A stretch of 64,000 nucleotides of DNA from Camarhynchus parvulus (taxonomy: Eukaryota > Chordata > Aves > Passeriformes > Thraupidae): the NCBI RefSeq assembly GCF_901933205.1, contig NC_044590.1:11311501-11375500 (forward strand). Direction: 5' to 3'. This document shows, piece after piece, positions 31,311 to 43,300 of this stretch (position 1 is its first letter; each line of letters starts with the position of its first letter). The notes below the pieces were generated by a model. That model searched no databases, was not told where the DNA came from, and saw only the letters and a list, made by a program, of their open reading frames with translations. A program made the translations under genes and the position numbers.

Positions 31311-32849
31311 TTGGGGGTTCTGCTGAAACACCATCAGAGTAACCTGCAGAAGCTGCTCATGACTTTGTCATTCACAGAGATCACTGCCATCATAAATGCA
31401 CAGTGAGGAATTTATGAAACCCCATGAAACCCAGAATATTTCCCTTTAAATGGGAGTGCACATACAGGTAGCCAACTGTGCTGCCAGGATAATTGATTTG
31501 TCAGGAGCAATGATATCAAATCATGGACAACTTGAGTAGTTCTCAAAATACCAACATTTCTCAAACCCCACCGCAAAAAAAAGCAAGGGCATTTAGCCTG
31601 CCTCCTTTTGCTATTTCATAAAGTACTGAAATGCACTGATGCTTCAAGTTTAGCATCTTAATTGTGTCAGTGATCTGTGATAACTCAGAGGATGGTGATG
31701 CTGTAACCACACATGAAGGGCTCAGTGCTGCTCCACACACAGAACTGTTCCCTAGGAAGATGCTACATTAAAACAAACACTTTGTTAAAAAAAGAAAACC
31801 AGTAAAAATCTTAAGATAGTCTGCTTAATGCTCTGCTCAAAGCAGTTCTGCACACACCATTTTCAGTGGCTGAGTAAGAAATGTACCTGAGATGAAACAC
31901 TTCAGATTGGGATGCAAATGTAGGAACTAGCTGTGGAAAAACAAAGCTCCTTTCCATTTGCTCAGTGCTCTCTAGCACAGAGCCCCATGATGTGAGCCAC
32001 CAGAGGAACCCAGATTGAGCAGTCCTGCCACCTGGCAATTGCTTTGCAGATTTGCCTAGTTATGCTAGAAGGAAGAATCCAATTTCCAAATCTCCAGGCA
32101 GTCCATTTAAAACACACCTCTCTATTTGGAACACGTACCACTTGCAGCTTTCCTGAGACACAAATACATTTCACCCTTGTAAGGCAAAGGCTCAGCATAT
32201 TCCACCACAAACTGGTAACATGCCCTAGATTTACTTTTGCAACACAAATATCTTTATGAAATTTTGATTTCATAGTGCTATAGGTAGCACATGCTAAATG
32301 TAATCCTTCCTCAAAAAAAAAATAAATAATCTTTAGGAATCTTACCCTTCTTTTCTTCTAAAATATTGGCTCTATTATTGCACCATTTTAAACAGTTCAG
32401 GATTTTTTTTAGTCAGTGTATTGTGACAGTGCATAAATGAATTAATAAAAATTAAGATAATTTGCCCCATTTGGCTCAGTTTCTATTTTGTACTTATGCA
32501 GCCTCTATCAAGGGGACTAATTTGGAAGAACAGTGGAGTGTAATTTCTTCCTGTTTCCAGAGTCAGCCAGACTCAGCGTGCAACCATTTCCCTATCAGTT
32601 TGTTAAGAGCTGTATTTCTAAAGACTATATCCTTAACCCCCCTGGAATTCTCTGGCTCTTTAACATACTTATTTTTCTCTGACATATTTTTCTTACACTT
32701 CAGTGTAAAAAATTGTTTAACCATTTGTTATTTAGGAAACTACTGAACAATTCTTCTCATACACAGTGCTAGGAATCAAGCATCAAAAGGCATCTTAAAC
32801 ACCACATACCACCAAGCTCTGAAGTATTTTGTTGGTTTTTGGGCTTTTT

Positions 32850-32905
32850 TTGGAACTAGATGATCCTTAAGGTCCTTGTCAAACCAAGCCTTTCTATGAT
32901 TTTAA
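32850..32905 (+). mobile_element. CR1 LINE terminal fragment
   Basis: GAACTAGATGATCCTTAAGG and TCCTTGTCAAACCAAGCC lead to TTTCTATGATTTT. Only the last 55 or so bases of a CR1 remain. Confidence 0.75.
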
Positions 32906-33104
32906 AATTCCATGTACTCAACCACACAATTTTAAAGCCAAAGTCTTACAGGATCTATTAAAATGTGAAGCACCGCTTATCTAGAATTTTGAAATGAATT
33001 TAATTACTCATCAAGCTCTCAGAGATGTTGTTATTACAACACAGCTTTGATGTCTAAGATGTTCCACAGTTAAGTCAAGCCACAATCTCTGGGTTTCCCT
33101 CCTC

Positions 33105-33870
33105 AGCCTGGTGCTCCCACGTATCATGAGCAGCATGCCAGGGGAATTTCCAGACAAGGATGCTCAGGGCTGCACAGCTGTCTCAGGCTGCCAGGTGTGG
33201 CTGGGGCTGTGTGTTCTGTCCCCATCTGTCAGAGCTGGGGCAGGGCATCTCTGCTGTTCATGGGCAGTTTTTTCTTTATCTCTCCCACAGCCAACCCTCC
33301 CTCCAGGAGATCTCTGCTGTCCATGGCCACTGAGTGTCCCTGCAGGGCTGATCCAATTCCAGCATCCCATGGGGAGATGCTGCGCCCAGGGGAGGAGCCA
33401 AGCATTCCTACCTGGATGCAATCTGAGCCTGGAGCAGCACAGCAGCCTTTGCCCACTGCATTGCCAGAGGAGCAGCTTTCTGCTGCCCTGCATTGCCAGA
33501 GGGAGCCCAGGCCCATCTGCAGCAGCCCTGGAGCTGCAGAGGAAAACTCCCCCCTTGTGCAGGATCCCTGCTCCAGCAGCAGCACAGCTGGCACTGCAGG
33601 AGGGCTGAGCCCCCATGGGATGGGGCTGTGCCACCCCCTGACACACAGGGGGCAGGGGCCTGCTCTCACTCTGGCAGTGGTTTGTTTTTGTACTATTGCA
33701 TTTGTATTTTTAATTTTCCTATTAAAGAACTGTTATTCCTACTCCCAAATCTTTGCCTGAGAGTCCCTTAATTTCAAAATTATAATAATTCATAGGGAGG
33801 GGGTTTGCATTTTCCATTTCAAGGGAGGCTCCTGCCTTCCTTAGCAGACTCTTCAAGCCAAGACAAGAGC
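33105..33870 (+). mobile_element. Probable ERVL-type LTR
   Basis: The segment has GC-rich U3-like sequence followed by an AT-rich block (TTTTTGTACTATTGCATTTG, TATTAAAGAACTGTTATTCC, TTTGCCTGAGAGTCCCTTAA). I recognise this block as the 3' part of a common avian retroviral LTR. Ends are approximate because I could not identify a target-site duplication. The long open frames at 33111-33760 are chance frames through this GC-rich part. Confidence 0.6.
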
Positions 33871-36510
33871 CAATTCCAGGGAGCTGTTGGCCAATTGGGA
33901 ACCACCTGCTCACTCATCTTTCCCATGCCAAACACCTCCCAAAAAACCAAAGCCTTCACAAGCATTCAAATCACACATATGGAATTCCAAGTATTCTGAC
34001 CAGCACTGTGGCAGCACTGAAAGCTGATGACACTGACAACAAAACACAACTGAAGAAGGTTTAGGTTTATTATACAGGGACAAATCACAAGAAAAATTAT
34101 TTTTATTCCACTTTTTCATTGAACTTCTCAGCTGTCCCTGCTTGGACCATGCCCTTGCTAAAGCTCCCAGTGAAACCAGAGCCAAGGCTCCCTGAGCCAG
34201 GGCAGGGTTCTTAGCACTCATTCCTCACATTTATCACATTTATCACAGCCAGACAGAAGGTGTGAAATGCCATTTACACAGCCAAGAGGGCCACAGAATA
34301 AACCACAACCTGGCTTTGGCCTCGAGCCTCTCAGCGCACACCCAGGAGTGGCTCCAATGGCTGAAACAGGACTTAATCCACAAAATCAGTTCTGCTGCTG
34401 CCTCATCCTGCAAATCTCCCAGAGACTCTCAAAAAATCAACACTTTCCTAATAAATGTAAATATTGGGAGAACAGTTCTTCCTTCAAAGCAAAGACAGAG
34501 TGAACATTAAGGTCAACCTGAAATTAGTCCAATTGTTTTATATTTCAGCAGCGTGAAACTGTGGGTTTTACTTCAGATAAAGAATATAAAAATTGACAGA
34601 TCCCACTTGATAAGCAACTAATTAGTCTGGTATTTTCTCTTTAGATTCAGCTATGCTTTCACAGAAAATAGTACAAGAAATCTTATACCGAGCAGTTGCA
34701 GTACAGCACCTTCCAGAGAAAGCCTTCTGAGTCTGGGTAATTAGTTAGCAACCTTGAAACCTTTAAACTGAAGATGTTTTAGGCTTATTATACAGGGGAA
34801 AATCACAAGGAAATTCTATTCAGCTACTGAGAATCACAGCAGAGTTGCTGCTGCTCAGAGATGTGCTACCAGGGAATTTGTTGCTAAGACAAATTTTAAA
34901 TAAGCCAAGGATCTGAAGGGCATCTCCAACACCATAAAATTTAGAACTGCCTTTCCTTCCTAAATCAATAGAGACGTTCCTGATGTTTTATTGCCCTGAT
35001 AGCTCAGCTTCATTGGGGAGTTGTATCTTTCTGCCCTGAAAATGTCTCAAATTTGAACACAGATACAAAAAGTGGGAAAGAGAAAGAACTTGTCCTTCTC
35101 CCCCAAAGAGTCCAACCAGCACAGCTTCCCTGGATAAAGGCAAACACAAAATGTGCTCCCTAATTAATGGAGACACATGTCCTTGGTGTTCTAAAGTCAG
35201 CATTGCTCAGATCTAATACCTCACCACAGAGAGTGGCAGCATAATTCAGTCCCTTGTGATGAGCACAGGGAGGAGTGCACACTTCTACAGCACTTGTGGA
35301 GTCTGTCCTGATGCATATGTTTGTGAAGAAACATGGATTTCTCTTGCTCTTTCCATATAGATTTTCTTCTCTTTAATGAATAAGTCATTAGGATAACAAT
35401 TGCCAAGCCCTACTCCACTCATAACAAGGCCTTTCAAGGCTGATGTTGTCTAATTTCAATATATTAACTCATAAATTTTATTTTTTATTTTCTCTGGGGA
35501 TTTTTTCCTCTCAAGGCATCCAGGTGCTACAAATAACACCTTGTTAATGCATGCAGCATACATACATACATTGATTTTCTATGCTGAATAATGAAATAGG
35601 AAAGAAGAAAAAAACAGAATAACTTTATGTCTCACTTGAATCTTCATTTGAACTGGCCACCAGTATTATTTACAGCAGCTGTTTGATCTTTTTTATTTGC
35701 ACTTGGTGGAAGAGCATCCCAGAGATTCCTTCAGGAATTCAGGGATACAGAGTGATCACTGTGCTCCCAATCCTGTATTTACTTGCCTTGTCCCTGTTTA
35801 CTGGCATATTCCATCAGTTCTACTCACAGAGTTCAAGGAGGGCTTAAAACACACTCGTATCTGTTAAAAATCCAATTACAAGCCTATTCCCCAGTCCTGA
35901 CATGCCACCAGAGGATTTCAAAACCAAGGGTCAGACTTTGAGCTTCACTTATTAACATGCAAGCCAGTGGTGGGAGCTGGGCAAAATATTTCTGTGAACA
36001 GCCAGTTCAAAGAAGCATTTTTTTTTAAATGAACTCTAATGCAGTGATGAAAAATGAGGTGATAATACGCTGGAAATTATTCAGATATCTCAGGGGTTCA
36101 GCTGCTTCTGCCATTCATGTGCCAGCTGCCTTCCTTGCCCTTAAGGCCAGAGTTTTCCTGCTTATTGCTACAACATGAAAAACCAAACAAACACGAAACT
36201 GTAACTCCCTGGAAGATTTCATCTCAGCAAGGGTGATGTTATGCTCGGCAAAATGAATAAATCATTGATATTCTCACACTTTCCTGCTATGAACTGTCTC
36301 TTAGAGAAGGAAAAAAAAAACCCACAGGAAAAACGTAAAAGCATTGCAAACACCCAGCTCTTCACAGGAGCATTCCATGCAGGATCAGCTTTCCATGCCA
36401 TGCTGCTCTACAGAGCCCTGGAAGGACTGTGACAGCACGTGCTTTGCATTTCTGCTTCTGCTCTCATGGCAGCAGGATCTTGGGGAAGTCATGGAAGCGC
36501 CACCCTGGTG

Positions 36511-36569
36511 TAAACTGGGAGTTTTTTTAGCCCACCTGGGCTAAACTGGGAGGTTTTTTAGGCCATCTG
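36511..36569. repeat. Two imperfect tandem units of about 30 bp
   Basis: TAAACTGGGAG followed by a T run and TTAGCCCACC (36511-36541) is repeated as TAAACTGGGAGG, a T run and TTAGGCCATC (36542-36569). Confidence 0.85.
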
Positions 36570-37647
36570 TTGAAGAAAAGGCCATGGAGGGCAATGTCTG
36601 AGGTCCCTGTGAAATTCTGGCAGAAGGGTTGGGATGCCAGTTGAATTCCTGATCCAGCTATGAAATAAATGAAATAAAAAAGGTTTCTTGTGGGGGTGTA
36701 GAGAACATTACACAAGCTCATAAGTCACCACCATGAGAAGGGGCTCAGCAAAACCCTGTACAAATGCTTTACCTGGCAACACGGGCAATTCTCTCATTTA
36801 TGAATTATTCACCAACCCAGCTTGACACCTTGGAAATTGTTTGGGCTCTGTAATAGCCTAAATCCTGGCTGTGGCATTTTTCAGCTGATGGGTTGCTCAC
36901 TATTCAGTTCTGCTCATCACAACATGTGCCTCCAAGCAACAAAAGCACTGCTTCTATTCCTGGATTGGATCACTGAGCCTTTTACAAGTGAGGAACAACT
37001 GCTCCCACAACAAATAGCAAATATGAGATGCATTTTTCCCAGGCAGACTCTGAAATTGTCAGTAATAGCTATTTGCCCAAATTTCCAAGCTTCCCATCTC
37101 CTAAAACCCCAAACCTACTCGCGTTGTGATTGATTTCCCAATATCTCTCTTGCTCTGTCCAATTTCATTTTTATTTGTCCTTGATCAAGAGAATAAGATG
37201 AACGTCCTCAGAGAGGCATGAGAGCCATCAGCCTCAGCAGGGTCAGAGGGGTGCCAGAGGGAGCATGTACACTGATTTTGAATGGACTGAGCAGCTCTGG
37301 GGGCTGGGGAAGTATTTACAGAAAAAAAAAAACTGGTTCCCCAACTGCTGAGCCAATCTTTTCCTTCAGTGGCAGAAAGAAACATCAATCTGGTCTTAGT
37401 GATAGAACTAATCTGTAAAAACCCTGCAACTACTGATGGATACACAAGGGAGAAAGTCACTACAACCAACACATCATATAGGAAAAAGGAAAGCCTTGCA
37501 AAAGTTTTAATTAAAAAAAATTCTAATGAAAGTAACATTTTATTTTGCTTTTTAATATTTTGCATTTGGGAGATGCAGTATCAATCACCTTAAAAGCACT
37601 TGTCTTTTAATGGATTGGGGTTTCTGAAATACAAAGAAAAATGAAAA

Positions 37648-37785
37648 AATCTGGCACAGGTGCCCAGAGCAGCTGGGGCTGCCCCTGGATCCCTGGCAGT
37701 GCCCAAGGCCAGGCTGGACAGGGCTGGGAGCACCTGGGACAGTGGGAGGTGTCCCTGCCATGGCAGGGTGGGACTGTGGCTCTCA
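37648..37785 (+). mobile_element. CR1 LINE 3' fragment
   Basis: GGCACAGGTGCCCAGAGCAG, CCCTGGATCCCTGGCAGTGC and GGGAGGTGTCCCTGCCATGG mark this as the same CR1 subfamily as at 12.5 and 40.2 kb. The final tail is missing. Confidence 0.9.
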
Positions 37786-38294
37786 ATTCCATTGATAACA
37801 AATCTTTAATTAGGTGCCCAATTCCAAGTTTGTTTCAAAGAATGTTTCAGCTGGAGCCTCACTTGCACTATTGTGCCCTGTGCTCCTCTCAGGAATCCTT
37901 CAGCTTTGCATTCTATTCTGACATTTTAGCACCAGCACAGCCCATGGCATCACCCAAAGGCAGCACCCAAAGGCACACAAGTGTCCTGATTGCTGAACTC
38001 TCCAGGTCTGTTTTACCCTGTTAAAAGAAATGATCTTGAACCTACTGGAGTATGAACATGAGGTGCCCAATATCGTTGCAATACCACAGAACAGCTCATG
38101 GCTTCAGCTGGCATCCTGCACAAATGTGTTCATCTCACAAACCACCACCCTGGGGGGCTGGGATGGGGCACTCAGCTGTGCCTCACCACCCACAGGGACT
38201 GGGGACAGCAGCAGGTCTGCACCACAAGCGTCTCCACCACCAGCATCTCGCACAGGCATGGAAACATCTGTGCTCTCACAAAAGGGCACCCAGG

Positions 38295-38673
38295 TGTCAT
38301 GGACATATTTTATGAAAAATCCTTTTCCTAGGATCTTTTCTCCTGAGAAGCTTCAGCTTCTCCATGTTTTGCTGCTTTGGAATGTGATTTGGAGAATTGT
38401 TTACCCAGCATGTGAATTGTTTTTACTTGATGACCAATGAAGCCACCTGTGTCAAGGCTGTGAGCAGCCACAAAACTTTATTATCATTCTATTCCTTTCT
38501 ATTCCTTTCAAGCCTTCTGATGAAATCCTTTCTTCTATTCTTTTAGTATAGTTTTCATATATAATTTTCTTTTAATATAATATATATCATAAAATAATAA
38601 ATCAACCTTCTGAAACATGGACTCAAGATTCTCATCTCTTCCTTCACCCTGGGACTCTGTGAACACCACCACA
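38295..38673 (+). mobile_element. Solo LTR (ERVK-like), 379 bp, diverged copy
   Basis: The element starts TGTCATGGACAT and ends CACCACCACA, with a perfect 6 bp duplication CCCAGG (38289-38294 and 38674-38679). It is the same family as the LTRs at 6.3 and 49.9 kb: CCTGAGAAGC, CCTTCTGATGAAATCCTTTC and the ATAATAAATC polyadenylation block are shared. The middle part differs in many positions and in length, so it is an older copy or another subfamily. No internal retroviral sequence is present. Confidence 0.9.
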
Positions 38674-39774
38674 CCCAGGCATGGAAACACACACCAAAAT
38701 TTTCTGTAATAACCATTTGGAAAGAAGTGCCAGCCTACATTGCAGTTGCTGTTTCAAAACATGGGGATCTCAAGTTTGTTTGGTTTTTTTTTTAAATTCT
38801 GACACACTTCTAAATAGCTGTTCAAATAAATCTCTAGGATTGTGGTGCAGCCTGTGCCTCGACAGAGAGCACAGCTGAGGACAGGAAAAAGACAAGGCTG
38901 TTAGAGTTATGTATGTCATGGTGAGGGGATTTTTGGAGTTACATATGTCACTCACACCAGGGGATTTATTCCTACAATTACCACAGATCCCCTCTGTGCT
39001 TCCACACAGAAGCTCTGTGTTTATCTACATCTTTAAGTCTTTACACTGTGCCATTTTTTAGTTTTTGACATGGTTTAGAAAATTCAATTTCAGCTGTAAA
39101 GTCACAAACAAATACCTCTGACAGGTCTATTTCTGTTGAACATATAGTGATATCTGCCTCCTATTCCACTTCATTTCCCAGCACTTTTTCACTCAGCTTT
39201 AATTTGCTTTGTAGATTATCTGTTTTGGATAACCAATAGAGTGAGACCCACCAGTAGCAAACACTTCCAACAGCATCTTAGCTCAGTTAAATGCAGGAAA
39301 GTCCAGATTAAGGGAGGTAGAATGTATTGAATGTGCATGGGATGAACTGTGGCCCTCTTCAGAGTCCCAGCTCTGCTGCTGGTGGAGGATTTCAGCTCCT
39401 GAGGGGCTGGGGCTGCTCCAATGGGCTGAAGTCAAAGCCTGAGGTGATTCAGACAAACTGCCCACGATATTTCTGCCTTTTGTGCAAAACCAAACATTGA
39501 ACGTTGCTCAGTGCAGAAGGAAGAGCCACAAGTTAAATGAAACCATTTTCACAGGGATGTAAGAATCCCAGAGAGCAATTCCCCGGCAATCCCTTTGCTC
39601 CATGACTCCCTGCATCAGAAACACACACGAGATAAAAAACCTTTGGTGGGACAGTGGCTTTCCACCAAACACGAGGTGACAGAGGCCAGGTGACACTATA
39701 AAATGAGCTTTATCTCTCACATATGAATGCAGAATGTGCTGCAAGAAGGAATTTTAAAAGGAAGAAGGCTTGTC

Positions 39775-40345
39775 CTGGGCTGAGCCCCCAGTGTGGGCAG
39801 CAGGAGAGGGGGGATTCTGCCCCTGTTCTCAGGTGATTTCCCACCTGCACAGCTGCCCCAGCCCTGGCCCAGCACAGGAGGGACCTGGAGCTGCTGCAGA
39901 GAGCCCAGAGGAGGCACCAGGATGATCAGAGTGTTGGAGCAGCTCTGCTGGGAGGAAAGGCTGGCACAGCTGGGATTGTTCACCTGGACAAGAAAGGCTT
40001 CAGGGTGACCGAAATGTGGCTGTCCAGCACCTGAAGGAACTGACAAGGAAGATGGAGACTGTTACAAGAGCCTGAAGCGACAGGACAAGAGGAAATGGCT
40101 TCAAATTGACAGAAGGCAGGGTGAGATTGGATAGCAGGAAAAACAAATTTTCTGTGAGGGTGGGCAGGCCCTGGCACAGGTGCCCAGAGCAGCTGGGGCT
40201 GCCCCTGGATCCCTGGCAGTGCCCAAGGCCAGGCTGGATGGGACTTCGAGCACCTGGGACAGTGGAAGGTGTCCCTGCCCATGGCAGGGGGTGGAATGGA
40301 TGATCTTTAATGTCCCTTCCAACCCAAACCATTCTGTGATTCTAA
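39775..40345 (+). mobile_element. CR1 LINE 3' end, about 570 bp (longest copy here)
   Basis: The copy begins near TCCTGGGCTGAGCCCCCAGT, includes a GGACCTGGAGCTGCTGCAGA block upstream of the usual 3' part, and ends CCATTCTGTGATTCTAAG. It is still 5'-truncated; the open frames through it are not the CR1 reverse transcriptase. Confidence 0.92.
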
Positions 40346-43300
40346 GAGTTAAGTTAGAAGTGGAGGAAAATTAACTTCCTACAAGTTACCTCCACAAGTT
40401 GTCTCAGTGCTATTCCAGGGCACTTCAGCTGCTTTTTTTTCATATTTTGGGATACAGAAATTTGTGTTTAAAACAGCAGCTCTGGAAAGGCATCCAGCCA
40501 TGTGCCAAGGCAGGGAATGCACAGCTGCAGGCTGCAGAGTGCCACTGGACATTCTGGAGATTCAATCACACCAGGTCACTTCAGGGAGGCTGGAGTCACA
40601 CATTGCCACAGAGCCAACAGGAAAAGTGGAATTCAGAACAGCCTACATGGAAATTCATTAATATAGTCCTGCCTGTTCCATGCTTCTCAGCAGAAAATGC
40701 CTGTACATATCTGTACACGTGTATATTTTATTCATGAGTGTGCAAAGACTATATATACACACAACATTCATATATATACTCACTGTACACTAATGCATAA
40801 TGGAGCACTTCATCAACTGGAAATAACTGCAAGAAAAAGGAAAAAATCCCACAAAACACCATTAAGTAGCAGGTCACCCTCTGACCTTGGTGATCTTGAT
40901 AAATAATTTGTGTTTCATGGGGTTTTCTGGGGCCATGAAAGGAAATGCTCCTTCCTTCATGAGTTGTCTACAGACCTTGTCTGACCACAAATGAGTTCAA
41001 GCTGGCTCATCTCTGGATCTTAATTAATACAGACATTTACTTTTAAATTTCAAGTCCCCATTTCTGTCAATACTTAAAATTATGTCAAATGTGGACAGAT
41101 AATTGTTTTTTTAAAGGATATTACAAGCAGGCAGAAAACATTAAATAAATATGGGCACAGACAAGATGAGACAGTAATTTTCCCTTGAATTTGAAGCATA
41201 TTATTTTATCCAAATATTTTAAATTAGTGTATTGATTCATCTCATTGTTCTACTAATTCCACTTTTTTTTTTTTTTTCCCTCCTAATTTGCTTTCTGCCT
41301 TGCCTCCCTCATGCAGTTTGCTTTCTGCTCCTGGTGTTTGTAGTGGAATTCACAGCTGATCCACACCATATGTTGAAGATATTCAAATCCTTTGTGACAT
41401 TTAGAATGTGCTAAGATACTATGACTTCTGGAAAGCACCATGAATGGGAAAGACAGGTTGCAGAATGGGAAAAGATACTTCCCCACCCTGAGAAAACAAC
41501 TGCAGCTGATAGAGAGACCTTCAAGAAAAAAAAATAAATCCTCAACTGCTGCAAACTGGCCGAGCTCCAAGATGAGAGAGGTAAGAGATGTAATGAAGCC
41601 ACCATGTGGGAATGGGAAAGAGAAATGCCACACCAAAAACCCCAAAAACCAGACAGAAAAGCCCACAAAGGTCTGTTTAGCTTTAGTTGGGCATGAGGAG
41701 TCAATGGTGATTTCGTTATTTGCAAAGATCATAAAATCAGCACAGATCTTTGACGTTTCTCAAGTGTAATCCCTCAGTTGCTACTGGGATTCAAGATCTC
41801 TTCCTAAGGGTTAAACCTCAAATACTAGAGAGACGTGGCAAAGTTTGTTCTAGGATTGTCCTGAGACAGTGAAGAACCCATCTCTCCCTTAAAAAATATC
41901 TCAAAGGCTCAACTATTATCCTGGATTTCACCAAAAGCCACCCAAGCCAGCTCTTTACTGACAACCAAGAGTTTCTGGATCTCCACCTTTCCTAAGGGGA
42001 TTCCTTATTGGAAGAGGAAACAGCCCATGGTAACAAAGTCTGCAAGGGACCAGGTGCAGGTTACTCCTCACTTTTGGAGGCCAGCTGGAAACACACTGCA
42101 AGACAAAGAGACTTCTCCAAACTGAGGCTCTTCTATTCCCTTTTAACACCAAAGCTTCAGCAGCCATCCCCAACATTTGTAAATATCATTAAGGAAAAAA
42201 ATCACCTGATATAGGAAATTTATTTAATTTCCTTCAGTAAAACAGTCTTCCAAAGAGGTACCACTAATCCAATAAACAAATGTGTTGGATAATGGACAAT
42301 GTTTTCTCAAACTTCCTATGAAAAATGTTGCCACTGGTTGCTTGCCACTGGAGATATTTCATGGGAATTGCAAAATATCCAGTTAGACATGGATGAGGCA
42401 GGACAAAGAGATGGAAAAGGATTCCCATTACCAGCATCCAAAGAACAGGGTCATAGACAGGGGTGTTTTTTGTCTGCTTTCAAATATTACCAAACAATTT
42501 TATTTTGCAGTAATTGCATTCTTGTGTACAGATGTCAAAATCAACCCAGGAACCTGAAGCCCACCTTCTGGGAAAGTTTACAGTTTTATGAACAAAAATA
42601 AGGCTTAAATGTTTTCTTTTTGCCTGCAAGAGCTAGTTTAAAAACAGAGTAAAAAAACAAATGTTTCTTTAATAAAAGAATCAATATTTATGGCTTTGTT
42701 GTATTTACTGTTTGTGAAGACACTTAAGTTAACTCTTATCCACCAAGACAAACAACAATCATTCCTTCAGGACAAAGCAACCTCTTCACAGCCAGAAAAA
42801 CATCATCAGTACAAGTGAAGTTTTGAAAAATTTGACATATAAACAATAAGCAGCTCGACAAACTAATAAACAGAACGTCTCTTAAAACTAGCAGAGAAAA
42901 TCCATGAAATACTCATCCACTGGAAAAACACAGAGCCTGGCCAAATGTCACGTTTAGAAAACACAGAATGTGCAAACACACTGTTTTGACTATGACTGCA
43001 GTCCAAATGGATGATTAATGTATAATTAAACCAGTCAATCCAAGAGATAAAAGAGACTAGAAAACCACAGCAGTACAATAGCTGATGCCATATCTACTGA
43101 AATAATTTCATGTCAGAATGTTACACCTCTAGCACTGGCACACACTTTGGGAAAGGTCCATTTTAACAACTAAATCACAGCAATGCCCAATTTTGAGAGC
43201 ATCTCTCCCCTCTTCTTTCACCCTTCAGCCTGGATTTTCAGCACTGACCCCAGCAGCCACATGAGCTCAATAATCTCCACTGCCCAGCACTATTCCAACA

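Larger units (their letters stand above)
23901..39774. other. Intron 2 stretches without genes, 23.9-39.8 kb
   Basis: Outside the CR1, LTR and small repeats listed, 23901-28849, 29211-31211, 31311-32849, 33871-37647, 37786-38294 and 38680-39774 hold no gene I can support. A 45 bp motif occurs twice, at 34048-34095 and 34766-34813 (TTATTATACAGGG followed by AAATCACAAG). It may be the remains of an unrecognised old repeat. Confidence 0.7.

Noticed and set aside
33111..33760. Overlapping 165- to 187-codon frames on both strands
   Set aside because: They run through the GC-rich part of a probable LTR, where stops are rare in several frames at once. They carry no retroviral protein motif.
38030..38440. 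136-codon plus-strand frame
   Set aside because: It runs across the left edge of the LTR at 38295, so it is not a conserved gene.
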